Below are positions 13,001 to 24,491 of a stretch of DNA of 64,000 nucleotides, piece after piece (the first letter of the stretch is position 1; each line of letters opens with the position of its first letter). The notes under the pieces were generated by a model. That model was not told where the DNA came from. It searched no databases and saw only the letters and a program-made list of their open reading frames with translations. The DNA is taken from the NCBI GenBank assembly GCA_003008705.1, contig PDUO01000075.1:65704-129703 (forward strand), written 5' to 3'. This DNA is from Pezicula radicicola. Lineage: Eukaryota; Ascomycota; Leotiomycetes; Helotiales; Dermateaceae. The position numbers were made by a program, and so were the translations under genes.

Positions 13001-16000
13001 TCTTGGGTTGTGCGTGTGAGTCTGTGGTTGAACCTTTCTTCGGGGGGGGGGCGTCTGGTTCCCTTATGTAGGATAGGTAGGAGTTGTCGGGCATTCTGGG
13101 GAAATTTGGCTGCCAACCTGCCATGAACCACTGACACCAAGTCCAACTTGGATCAACACCGCTGGCTACGCAAGAAGGCCGAGAATGAAACACCATAGCG
13201 TGGGAGCCTTGTCAATCTCAATTCAGGCTTGTGGCCTGTGCAGTAGTCAGCTGGCGCGCGATGGGAGCACCAGGTTGACGGACTCACAGTGGAAGCTACT
13301 CCCTGTCCAGTCCGGTGCTCCCCCTGGCCGTAAGCCTGCAACCACTCACACCAGTCCAAAGACGGGTTCGTAAGGTTTTTTAGTGGACACGGACATATCC
13401 AGAGAGACGCTCAGCACCGCCAGGGGATAGGAACAGGCTTGACCTTGGCACTAAAAAGGGTAGCACAACAGGGAGCTTCGCTGATGACAGCCTGCACACA
13501 GGGTCGTCAGCTGCTCTACAGGGCACCCTGGCCTGGCAGAAAACGTCAGGCTGAAGTCACTGCTGATTAAGTGTTCTGTTCACAGTGCAAGTACGAAGTA
13601 GTACTGCGTAAATTAATTATTGCCAGTGCTCAAAGGGGAAGGGAGAACTTCAGTAACTGAAGTACCGTATTATTATTATTATTGTTATTACTGAACTTGC
13701 AACCACAAATAACTTGCTTGTAACAACCTGCATCCACCGATGCATCCGCTTATTTCTCGTGCTGATTACGAATTGATGAGCTGTCACTTCCTCTCTGTCT
13801 CTCTCTGAAGGCTGCTTCATATACTGTACCAGTCAAGGTGGGGGAATTGCAGCCCTGGAGCTCGACGACGGCAGCCTTGGAGGGGTTAGAAGTTTAGCAG
13901 GCGATGCAAACCGAACATGCCGCAGTCGGTGTAAAGGAGGAGTGCATTTCCTTGAAAATCGATCGGATCCCAAAACTGGTGTGGCAGCTTTCAGGACAGT
14001 TGAGCGAATGGTATTCGTCCAAGCAACAGCAGGCTTCTCTGGTATCGTTCCATGGATTCACTGATTGTTAATCTGGGAATCCATACGAGGCCTGCAGTCA
14101 CCAATACGGGGTTGCTCTTCGAGCTCTCGTCATCCAGAAAAAGAGTCACACTCACGTATTTTGCGAAAACTCTGCCATGTCATCGCAATAGTGAACAGAC
14201 TACTAACTAACTCGGTCCGGCTTTCTTACACTTCCATGTTCAAAACAGATTTGACATGAGGGGCCGTCACACTTGGCTGGGTGGGAAAAGGAAAAGCAAG
14301 CGAGCGATCTCTAGAATGCCATGCACCGTATCCGTATCTCACTCGGCAATGTCATCCAGCCCATCAAGGCCATAGAGCTCTTGAGACTGAGGAGGAATTC
14401 CAGACGAAACAAGGGAAGACGGCCCTGTCTCTTTCAGGTACCGCTTAACAATCAGCATACCGGTACTATATTGTATTGTCGCATAGCCAAAGCTTTGAGC
14501 ACCTTCTCCTGGATGCAATGGCTGCGGCAAGGAGAAGCAGATAGGCGAGTGTGAGCCTCAGACGAGCCTCACCTTCATCTCATCATTATGGAATCACTAC
14601 TCTGATCACCATACCCGCGCCCTGAACTGGAGGACGTTCCTCCAATGCACAAAAGATGATCATTTTATGCGACTTTCATCCGAAGTGAGAAACTATCTAT
14701 TCAGAGATTTTTCGAAAACCCCTACCTCCGTGTGTTAATGCTGGTTGGTGGCTGAGTAAACCTCATTTACCACAAAAAAAAGCGATCTCCATTGGAATTC
14801 GAATCTTTCATCGGATCCGCGGCCAGGGTTCGACTTTTGCCTTTTGCAATCTTTTCCTTTCTTTTCTTTTCTTTTTCGTGGCTCATGCATACGATCCCGT
14901 ATCTTATTTTCCGTCTCCATCAGGATGGAACGCCAGCATCATTGTGGAATTGATATTCGTTGTGATATTGATAATGATGATGTCTCGTGGGGTCTGATTT
15001 TTTCACCTTTGCATTTTTTCACCTTTGCATTTTTCCCTCGTCCTTGCGGAGACAAAGGTCCTCAAAACAAAGCCATTATGCAGACTTCAAAATGTCTTAA
15101 TGCCCGATTGAAGGCCCGAATCCTCACCGCTTGCATGCTACCTCCGATTATCGTGATGTTGGTACCGGTAACCGTACAAAGTAAGCCGAAGACGAACTTC
15201 GAATCTCAAAGGATTTTCACCGCCTACAAGCGAACGATCTGAAAAAACCGTTGCGTCACCACCAACCATCGCCATTCCCGCCGTTGACTTTGGGGGCCGC
15301 TACTCTACCCTTGGGTAGTTCTCAATAGTTTCGTGGAGGTGGACGAGCTAGGTCATCCCGGCCAGGGTAGCGAGTACCTGTCCCTGCGTAAGTCACTGCC
15401 GTAAATTCACCCACGGATCGCCATGACCAAAAAGGAGTGTGATATCTCGGCAGAGCGCTTCACTATAGTCTCTCCAGTTTGAGTTGACTGGCTGAGAAAG
15501 CCTTCTATTCTAAAAGTTCAGCAGCAATATGGACTTGCAGAGTAGAAGACTCTTTTCTAGGCACGCATGAAAAGCTTGTAAACGGGCCGTCTTCTTAGCT
15601 TGCAAATGACGTTCGATGGTCATCCTGTTGTGAGTTGGTCTGAGCTGAGCAAAACTGTTCGCATCAACTCATCTGGCCTCAGAGCGTTTGCAGAAGAAAA
15701 GTTTCAAGAGGTCTGGAACTGAATCAGAAGGACTCTGAAAACGGACCTGCAGCGCAGTCGCACATGCGCTCAGAGGAAAGTCAGTTCATCAGGAGGAAGC
15801 ACGATGTAAAGGCTTGAGTTACCTCTCTCTATCGCTGGAAATAATAACTTCTGGTTGGACTTTTTGGAAGTTTTACGTTTGTATGGCTGTTTCACGAGCT
15901 ATTCTCAACATATTGTTATTCGTGTGCACGGCTCGCTCGGCGTCGTATGGCTCGGGGGGTTTCGGTGGCTGTTGAACCGCTGAATTTCCCGCCCTTCCAT

Positions 16001-18674
16001 CTAGGTTCTGGCAAACTCACTTGGTCCAAAATCCTCGTGTCTACGAATAGCAAACAAACAAACATAACCATCACGAAATTAAAGAAGCCCGCGTGAGTCT
16101 ACTGTACCTTGGAACGAATCCGAAAGTCCATGCTCTCTCTCTTCCAGGGAGCCATGTCTGCAATCTCAGCCTCAGCCCTGAATCCCAAGGGCTTGAAGCG
16201 AGATGATCATTTTCCTTCTAGAAGGCCTATTAGAAGCTTCTAGCGCCATGCCAACACTTCCTTGCACCCCTGATATCTCACCTCACCTCGCTTGAGCAAA
16301 GGACAGATCTGCATAACGAAAAGGGGGTGGAGACTTGAACAGTGGAACTGCATCTCGTACTGTGGCAAGAGGCGGTGATGAAAAGGACGATGATCGTACT
16401 TGCTAGGGGCGTATCGTGCGCGTTTGAGAAGGTCAGAACATCAGATGGAAATATCTGTAACGTGTTTCAGGTTTGTGTGATCGGTGAGGTGCACGACAAC
16501 CTCAATTGCTTGGAAGACTTGCGGCTATGACGGACGGGAGCCGCCTACCATGCCTCGCATCATGAAATGTGCGCTGCCTTCTCCTGCTTTAGGGCATTAT
16601 TGTTCCTGCTGTGCCTCTCAATCTTCTCGTCTCGACAGTCTCATGAAGGAAACAGCGTTGCAGTCAGGCTACTACTGCGTACGGTCAGATGAAGCGTCCG
16701 GGTTTCACGGCATTCAGCTGTCGATATCAATGGGACAAGTTTACCCCGTTATACTCTGAGGAACGGACATTTCAGTCCACACTCAAATGCAAACTTTCGG
16801 CGTCGGCGATGGACCCCATCGGATGAGAGTGGTCGTTCAAACAACAGCGCCACACTCGTCACTTGGAGCCTCCAAACACTGATCGTAACTGGTTGGAACA
16901 TTGAAACAACATCCCCAGCGTTTGAAAAAGCGAGGGGCGGCCTGATCGAGCACAGATCCAGGCCCTCCACATTATTACAGAGAATTTTGGAAAATCAGGC
17001 TGACAAGGTCCCCTGACAGACCAAACGAGCAGGCCGGCCACCCTTACCTATCCTTCATCCCTGAGCCACGTGGAAATTCTCACCTCAACCCTTGACGGTC
17101 AAGGTTGGCGTTGGCGCAGAGATTGAAAGCGGTGAGCAAATGCCGAGCGTGTATTTTTGGACTTGAAATCACTTTCAAGGAGATCTTTCTGAAATGATGT
17201 AATCTTAAACCGAGATGTCCGCAATGTACGGAGTATTGAATGAATTGAACTCGTCCTTGTCGTCATCTTAAGCCATTTTAGATGAGCCTGGGTCATCTCG
17301 GGATCTCGATAGTTGCCTATCTCTGAGATTTATAATTTCAGCGACAGCTCAGCTTAATATTTTTACTTCATAGTCAGAGCGGCAAGTCAAGCACAGCTGC
17401 AGAGGAAATTGTTTACGAAGTACTACTCACTCCATACTCAAAAGCTATACCTTGACGTAAAATGCAGGATAAAAACAACGGGGATGCTTGTTCCCCATCA
17501 CCCAGCCATTCTTCTGACTCCTTACTGTATGGACCGCTGAAAATAAAGATTCAAAGGCAAGTGCTATTCGCGCCGCCTCCATGATAAGCACCCATGGTAT
17601 CTGCACGGCTGACAAGAGGCATGATCCGCAACCTGCAGGAGGCCAAATGCTTGTCAAGTTCAGGCGTGCATCGTGACAAGGCTGAGGGCGTTTACGAAGT
17701 TAGCCAGAGCGCATTTCCAAATTCTCGCAATCAAGAGTTCGACTGTTGTTCTGCACGGGAATATGCTTGAATAATTAACATTGCAACAGTTCTCCATTAG
17801 AAGGGTAATAATCAAGATTGAAGGTCACGCTTGGCCATCCGTAAAGCGTATCACCATGCGTGAATATTGGACCCGTTGTACCCGTCTTGGGTCGAGATAT
17901 AAACGTACTTCGTGAGGCCGTAAGCTCGTACACGGGTTGAAGTGCCGAGCTTGGCAGGTAAACAACCTCATGGCTTCTAGGAGAATATTGCCTACCGTGT
18001 GCCGTTTATATCTCCAAGCTAGACAATTTGATTGACCAGATGTTTGCACAGACGTTGTTTCACCAGCCGCCCAGCCGCCTCCCAAACTCTGGGCATCTTG
18101 GTGATCGTGCCAATATCTCCCAAGTCGTTAAAATGAAATTTAACTCGTCACACAATGTATGGTTTTAATCGCCTCCCAAGTGTACTAAGGTACTTGCAAA
18201 GCCCGCGTGCTCTTTCCAAAGCTGTCAATATGTGCTATGCGATGCGAGGTTGAAAGATGTAGAGAGGTACGATCTGAAACAGCCGAGCTTGAGCACGATG
18301 AATGAAGATCACGCGTTCGAGTTGCGTATTGGACGAGCAGTAGGGGAGGTCCATCAAACACACAGTGTCACCACGATGTCGTGATATGTGCGCAACTCCA
18401 AGCTCCACCATAGGTACATATGCACCCCGCGTGACCATGAGACTTCAGACCAAGCTACAGACTACAGTCCCACCTTATTTGCAACCCCTCTTCAATTGAT
18501 AGATCGTACGACATTGTTACAAGTCGTTAGATGGGCTGAGGGCGGTGTAGCTCTGTGATATACGGATATCGGCGGAGTTGATTTACTAACTTTGTGACTC
18601 ACACCTGAAGACGACGCTTGCCGCCTCGAGTTGAAGATGGTACCTCATCCATTGGAGGCGAGGTGCTTCACGAC
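13001..18674. other. Gene-free region, second part; simple repeats
   Basis: No coding sequence is supported over about 5.7 kb. Small tracts include a TTA-type run near 13671-13695, a CTTTT pyrimidine tract at 14851-14876, and a duplicated TTTTTTCACCTTTGCA at about 14998-15029. The right end is the 3' flank of the minus-strand gene ending at 18675. Noncoding RNA or a long regulatory region is possible but not shown by the sequence. Confidence 0.45.
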
Positions 18675-19539
18675 TCAAGACCCGTCTTCCTGCGGAGGAA
18701 TCTGAGTCGACGCGATCCAGTCCTCCATCATACCAGTAGCCTGGGGGGCCGCTGCCAATGTCACGCCTTTTTCTCTGTTGTTATCCTTCCTCTTGACGAC
18801 TAGACACAGCACGCGCCCATAGATCGCGAATCCATCATAGGTTGTATCCATGGCCATTTTCTTCTTGTCCTCACTTGTCTCGAGTACATCCTCCACCAGC
18901 TCCTTGCGCCTCTTAGGCAATGGATCAAAGCCAGGCGAAGAAGATGGAGTAGCATCCGACGAGCTCCGTCGGCGTTTTTGGTGTTCTCCCTCGGGAACAA
19001 AGAGACCGTCCCCATCGTCATCTTCTGCGTCTGGGATATCCTGCAGGCCTGTCATCGACTCATCGCTCTCCTCTCTGCGAATCTCTGGCATATCTTCAAC
19101 ATCGAACGGAGCATCATTCGTGGCACCCATGAGTTTGTCCGAATTACTCTTCAGACCTGTTTTTCCCTTGTCCCGAAAGTGCTTCTGTTTGGTAAGGAGA
19201 GAATGTCTTGTGCTTGTCTCTGTCAAGAAGATTGAGACCTCGAAATCGTCTGGCAGGATCCGATCAGCAAGGCTAGGGACTCCTCTCGACAGGCATATAT
19301 TCCATACCTTTGACTACAACATCCTTGACACTCTTCTTCTTTCCTCCTTTGCGTGCACGCTCGTTCTCCTCGTGGAGTTTAGGTATGACAAGAGGCCGCA
19401 CACTCTCAATGACACGTGGAAGGATTGGATTTCGAGGTTTCAAGAGCCAACTGTCAGCAAGGGCAGGATTGTCGAGATAGATGCGACATTCGAGGACAGA
19501 GAACTTTGTTATTCGCAGGTATCTACGTATAGGCGCCAT
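18675..19539 (-). CDS. Conserved fungal protein of unknown function
   Basis: Two exons: 19539-19308 and 19249-18675, giving 268 aa. The intron (GTATGG...GCCAG) joins KDVVVK to DDFEVSIFLTETSTRHS in frame. The first 70 residues, starting MAPIRRYLRITKFSVLECR and with IYLDNPALADSWLL, are dense in structured residues and look like a conserved domain. The middle is acidic and basic low-complexity sequence (GLQDIPDAEDDDGDG, KRRRSSSDATPSSSPG) with possible nuclear-localisation runs (KRRR, PKRRK). A short conserved-looking block, YDGFAIYGRVLCLVVKRK, sits near the C-terminus. I recall similar ascomycete proteins but no assigned role, so I give none. The ORF extends upstream of MAPIRR, but that part looks like leader. 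Confidence 0.75.
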
Positions 19540-20302
19540 GATGCCATGAGCTGGGGTCACGAGCGTTGAAGGTTGTGAAGAGTGAATGAGGAAAGAGGAA
19601 AGAGGAAAGAGGAAAAGAGGCAAGAAGTACCTTGTATGATGATAGCAGTGGTAGGGAGAGGGAGAGGTTCAGCCTCGCGCCTTGGCAGCGTTACGAGGAA
19701 CGACTTCCCTACCTAGGTAGGCACGAATGCAGTTAGGCCACACGCTCGCTACCAGCACACCTTTTCTTTTGAGCTCACAACCTCTGTTTTCTTTCTAGCT
19801 GATGCTTTATAATTATTTAACTACATATGAATAACCGTTCGCCATTTTCAGCCTCATACTCGTATGCCAACGACAGAATGCTGTCCAGAAAATCAGCCGA
19901 AACGTGATTTGTGCTTACAACAAACAGACCTGGCCAGGCTCTGGTGGGAGATGCTGATCCTCTTCTAATCATCCTACTCTCGTGCGATTATCGTGCTCTA
20001 AACGCATATACTCAGACCATATTAACTCTAGTTCATTCCTCTTTGCTCTCTCCGTTTCCGAAAGATCCATTCCCGTCGTGGTCGGTACATCGGCCATAAG
20101 ATAATATCACGATCAAGTCAGATAAGCCTCACATTACCTTACGGGTGCTGACCCCGACTTTCATCCTTTCATCCCCACAATCGCCTTTTTATATAATACT
20201 CTAGACCAATCTATGTATTTGTCTTTCCTACTCCCTTTCTTTGCTATAAAGTATTCAGTATCACATTCTTTTGCCTTGGGCTGCATTTCGTCTAGGAACG
20301 AA
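19540..20302. promoter_or_regulatory. Divergent promoter region with GAGGAAA repeats
   Basis: This is a 763-bp interval between two genes reading outward, so it should hold both promoters. A purine tract of four GAGGAAA-type units lies at about 19588-19620, read as a pyrimidine tract in the leader of the minus-strand gene. CTACCTAGGTAGG lies near 19709-19721. No other element is assigned. Confidence 0.5.
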
Positions 20303-22224
20303 ATGTGTAATCCTTCTATTTTATCAGCGGCAGCCTTGGTTGGCGTAGCTGCCACCCAAGTTGCTGCTTTAAAAATTGGCAATAATGCCATTGTCGAATT
20401 TCGATACTGTCCCCCTACCAAGAATTCGGTAGAACGGGTATGTCATGCCCTATCATATTTTCTCCTTTACGAAGAACATTTAGTGACCTCTAAATCCACA
20501 CACAGATGCAAGCCTGTGTTGCGCAATCGAGGGATAGCTCTTTGGGAACCTACAGCGCAAACGATACAGCTGCTTTATACTGCGAAACGGTTCAACTTTT
20601 GAAAGATCCCATCGTCACCGTCCTCTCTACGGTATTGAGCGAGGTTCACTATCCCGGAGATGCTTTCATTGGCAGCGAAAACAGTGCTAGATGTGGAGAT
20701 TCAGGTCCGGACCCATGGACAGTGGTTGTGAATGGGTCCATAAGTCCCAATAGGATTCTCGAAGTATATGCACCTCAGTCCTACATACAAACTCTCTGTG
20801 CTAATGAATTTTAGTCTTGGTCAAAATACGACGAAGAGCTCTATGCTTTACCAGAAGGCGCCTATGTGCATCCACCTGCAGGAAGTGTGCCTCGGGTCTT
20901 TCCATGGATGTTTTGCAACCTTCCCATTGGAGTCGATTATGAACAGCAGTGCCAAGATACGCTCAAATTTCTGTGGACACCATTAGGTGCACTTGAAATT
21001 CTATTCCCCTGGCAATTCTCTCAATATTGTTTCCTTTGTTGGTGGTGGGGAACACTCATGTTCGACGTTGTTCACTGGTTGTTACACAAGTTCAGCAAGT
21101 CGAAATCCAAGCTCCTTCGTCGTATAGGCCGACTCCACATGGTTCATCACTTTTATTTTGACACAACCCTCACTTTCAACGATAAATATGCATGGCACAA
21201 TAGTTGGGTTGAGTTGCCATGGGAAGGCGTCTGTCTGTATACAGGAAGTTTGATAAGCTGGTACATCTGCAAATATTTCGACCTTACCGACAAGCCGTGG
21301 GGTTTCACAGAGGACATCTTCCGCAAGATTGTTTTCACCCAAGCCTGCAAAACCATTTATACAATGTACTACGAAGGCAAAGATGCGAACCATCTTACCT
21401 GGCCAGTCGTCCCCAAGGACCCTGACTTCTGGATGGTCGGCGCTGAATACCACTGCCTGCATCACGTTCAACCCGATGCTTACTACAGCTCTCTACATCG
21501 CTTTTTTGATCAAGCCATCGGAGCCAGTACTTCTTACAAACAAAAGCGAATCACCATTACAGGTGCGGGAGGCGCGTATGGCCAAGCAATGATCAAACAG
21601 CTCAAGGGCGAGAAAATCCGCAGCTTGCAAGTACTAACTTACGGCAAGGACTGGACACATGACGACTTTAGTGGTGCAATTCCCAAACTAGTTGACACCG
21701 ACGTACTCATTCTAGCCCATGGTACCAAGGGAGAAGACGCAATGCAAGCCAACTGCGACTCAGCGGTCAAATTCATCGAGCTCTTCAAGAAGCACCGGAA
21801 GCAACGTGATACATGGTTGCCAGGACGCGACGGCGCCAAGGAAAAGAGACTGAACTCCCAGATGCTGCCGGAAGTCTGGTACACCGGTTCGGAGATTGAG
21901 ATTATTAAGGCGTCGCCAAAGGATATTGAGATGCAACGATATTCGGCCTCTAAGCGAACGTTTGCTCGGTATGCGCGCGCATACTATGATGATACGACAT
22001 TCATATATAGACATATCGTACCAGCCGGTTTCACATCCGCCATGGGAAAAGGTCTTGTCTCCGCCGATTGGGCTGCTTCGGTCACCATGTTCTTCATTCT
22101 CCGTGGTGCGCGCTATGTGCCTGTGACATACACGACCATGGCCTATTGGAACTTCTTCAAGTTTTTGTATGGCACCAATCCTTTGAAGGTAGGAGACGAG
22201 GGTGCGATTAAAGCTGTTCTGTAA
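20303..22224 (+). CDS. Fusion protein: fatty-acid-hydroxylase-type di-iron domain plus short-chain dehydrogenase domain
   Basis: Three exons: 20303-20437, 20506-20763 and 20815-22224, giving 600 aa. Introns are GTATGT...CACAG and GTATAT...TTTAG, with a GCTAAT branch site in the second. The N-terminus is hydrophobic (ILSAAALVGVAATQVAAL), a possible signal or anchor. Residues about 200-350 carry the three histidine clusters of the sterol-desaturase/fatty-acid-hydroxylase superfamily: HWLLH (about 218-222), HMVHH (239-243) and HCLHH (344-348). Hydrophobic stretches lie around them, so an ER membrane di-iron oxidase is expected. From about 376 a Rossmann unit follows with ITITGAGGAYG (nucleotide-binding Gly motif, about 381-387) and a YSASK catalytic-type motif (about 507-511), so the second half is SDR-like. 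Arrangement recalls plant CER1/CER3 (hydroxylase plus C-terminal domain), but those C-termini are not classical SDRs. The substrate is unknown; a lipid or sterol-like compound is an inference. No partner biosynthetic genes are adjacent. Confidence 0.8.
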
Positions 22225-24491
22225 ATTGGGAGAGGAGCAAAAATCATTTGTTTTTAGTGTCAAGAGGTGATGGAGTTTCGGACTGTTAATCATTCACATG
22301 TTTTCTTTTGTTTGTAGATATGAAGAATAATATCCTTATATTTACGATGTATTGTATATCTATAACATATTTAAGTAAAGACCCCAATCCTTTTTTATAT
22401 CTAATGGACCTGATGTAATACAAAGTTGTTGAGTTCAAATGCATAACTTACTAGATATAATTACAAGTGAATCCCTCCCTTAAGAAAAGACATCTATGTC
22501 GAAGATTCCAAAGCTCTTTCAATTACATGGACAATTAGTAAACCAAAACTAGTACATAGCAAAATTTAGCCAGGTTTAAAGTGCTACCTAATAGCCTCCC
22601 ATTAAGATACCACCTGTTTCCCGCAGCGCAGCCAAAAGTGATAAACAATAAAACAAACTTCTCGCAAAACCTCTGCGGTGAGCTTAGCAACCTATTCATT
22701 ACGCTTATACCAACACAACAACCCATTAGTTAAATATTCGAATAAAACGCGTCCTTTCAATAAATACGAGCAAACAGCTTTGTTTTAAGTTGCCCCGTTA
22801 CCCTGACATAAACTGACATCGATCTGATGTAAACTGGTAATTGTCTCCCTGACATTAACAGGTATCACCTACCAGACCTAACATACAACCTAGATATCAT
22901 ATCTAATAGAACTCTGCTCACTTCCCCTTTAGAGGTGTCCTAAGTAGATTTTCTCTTCATCTTTCGGAGATGAGATGTTCTAAGTTAACCTCGAGAGGTT
23001 TCCTATGAAAGAATAGAAAAGGGGTGTTTAGAGTCTCGTTTGTAGGTTTTTTTTTTTGCTTTTTTTAGGTTCTATATAACACTAGAGGCTAAAAATGTGA
23101 TGTTTATTTGATAATATATAGAGATAGGTAGTGATTGTGTTAAGGAAGAAGATTGCGGCTATAACTAGTAGACTCTATAGCACAACTTTTTATCAGTACT
23201 AAGATCCAACGCGCTATTTCTTCGTAAGGATAGTCTGATTCACCTCAATGTCTTACCCAAAAAGTAGAAACCAAAGTAAAAGGAACACTAGGAAAAGGAG
23301 AGTTGTAAGTAAAATTGCCCTTCTCTAAAAGGACGATGACGGTGCTGTACATCACTTTATAACGATCCACCAATCTTTCCCAACCCCTAAGTTTAAAGAT
23401 GGTGGTGGGTCAGACGTCTCAGAGGAATGTGTACTGTACATCACCATTGAAATTATCTGGGACTGGTACTAGTCTTTAATAAATAGAGTTTAATTGAGTA
23501 AACCAAAGTGGGACCTGCTATTATCAAAGAGAGGGATTTCCTTATTTACTTTGCTTTATCAATAAACACCCTATCCCGCATCTTGTACTGTAAAACCTGA
23601 TCATCACTTGCTCGGACTCAATATTTAGACCAGATCCAATTCAAAAGAACGTCATTCTTCCCAAGAGCTTTAGTGACATTAGAGAATGGTCGTTGGAAGA
23701 TAGGAAGATCCGTCTTGCTAGTACTAAACGATATGACAGCAAGGTAGATAACTACTCAATGATTTACTGTACTCCTAAGCTAGCGCATATACTGAAACAT
23801 ATCCCAACCTGTTGGTATGCGACATTAGCTTCCTAGTGGCAAAAAAGGAGATCTCGACTGGAGTAGGTCAACAATATATGATGATCTAGGCGCTGCTCGA
23901 GTAGCAAGTAGCCTACCTGCTGGAGTAGGTTCTAATGAACAGAATTCAGCTTCAATGGATTCCAATAGGGAGACCAAGTTCTTTGGTTATTTCTTCATTT
24001 GGTGCGTGTTTGCCTTAGCTCCTGGGAGTATGCGGGTGTTATACCTAGGGCTAATTTTGTTTAAGTAGCTTATGGTTCTCTGTGCCGTTATATAACACAT
24101 GCCAAATGCACGTCATTCAAACCAAGATCTCCTTAATGAACTGCATCATCGATTACATTTCTTCATCCTCAAGTTACATACAACATACACCATACACCAT
24201 ACCATCATCTTATTTATCTACTTCCCTCCAACTCAAAAGGACGAATGTATATACAAAATCGGCTAGCGAACGAACAGAGCTTTCTATCTTACTACCATCA
24301 CCTCTCTTACCATCAACGTACAACAAACAACTGGAAAAAATAACGCCTATCAATGCAATGCAACCTTCTCCATGTGTATGGAAATACCCACCAGCTCCCG
24401 CTCGATATACCCACTTGGCTCCTACCCAGTATAGTACAAAAGAAAAATTAGATACTATACGCCTCCTCCAATTTCTTCTCATTAAAATAAT
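22225..24491. other. AT-rich intergenic spacer
   Basis: 2.3 kb between convergent genes. The composition is AT-rich, especially 22230-23150, with many TA steps that fit decayed repeat DNA. Short imperfect repeats such as CCTGACAT...AACTG recur at about 22800-22870, and GGAGTAGGT occurs twice near 23860-23930. No ORF deserves a gene call. The last part is the 3' flank of the FMP27 gene. Confidence 0.5.

Noticed and set aside
14820..14850. GGTTCGA-type sequence resembling a tRNA B box
   Set aside because: No matching A box or cloverleaf stems could be formed around it; other GTTCGA hits in the window failed in the same way.
14844..15242. 132-aa ORF in the gene desert
   Set aside because: It begins in a CTTTT pyrimidine tract and has an Arg/Phe/Cys-rich composition without any protein motif.
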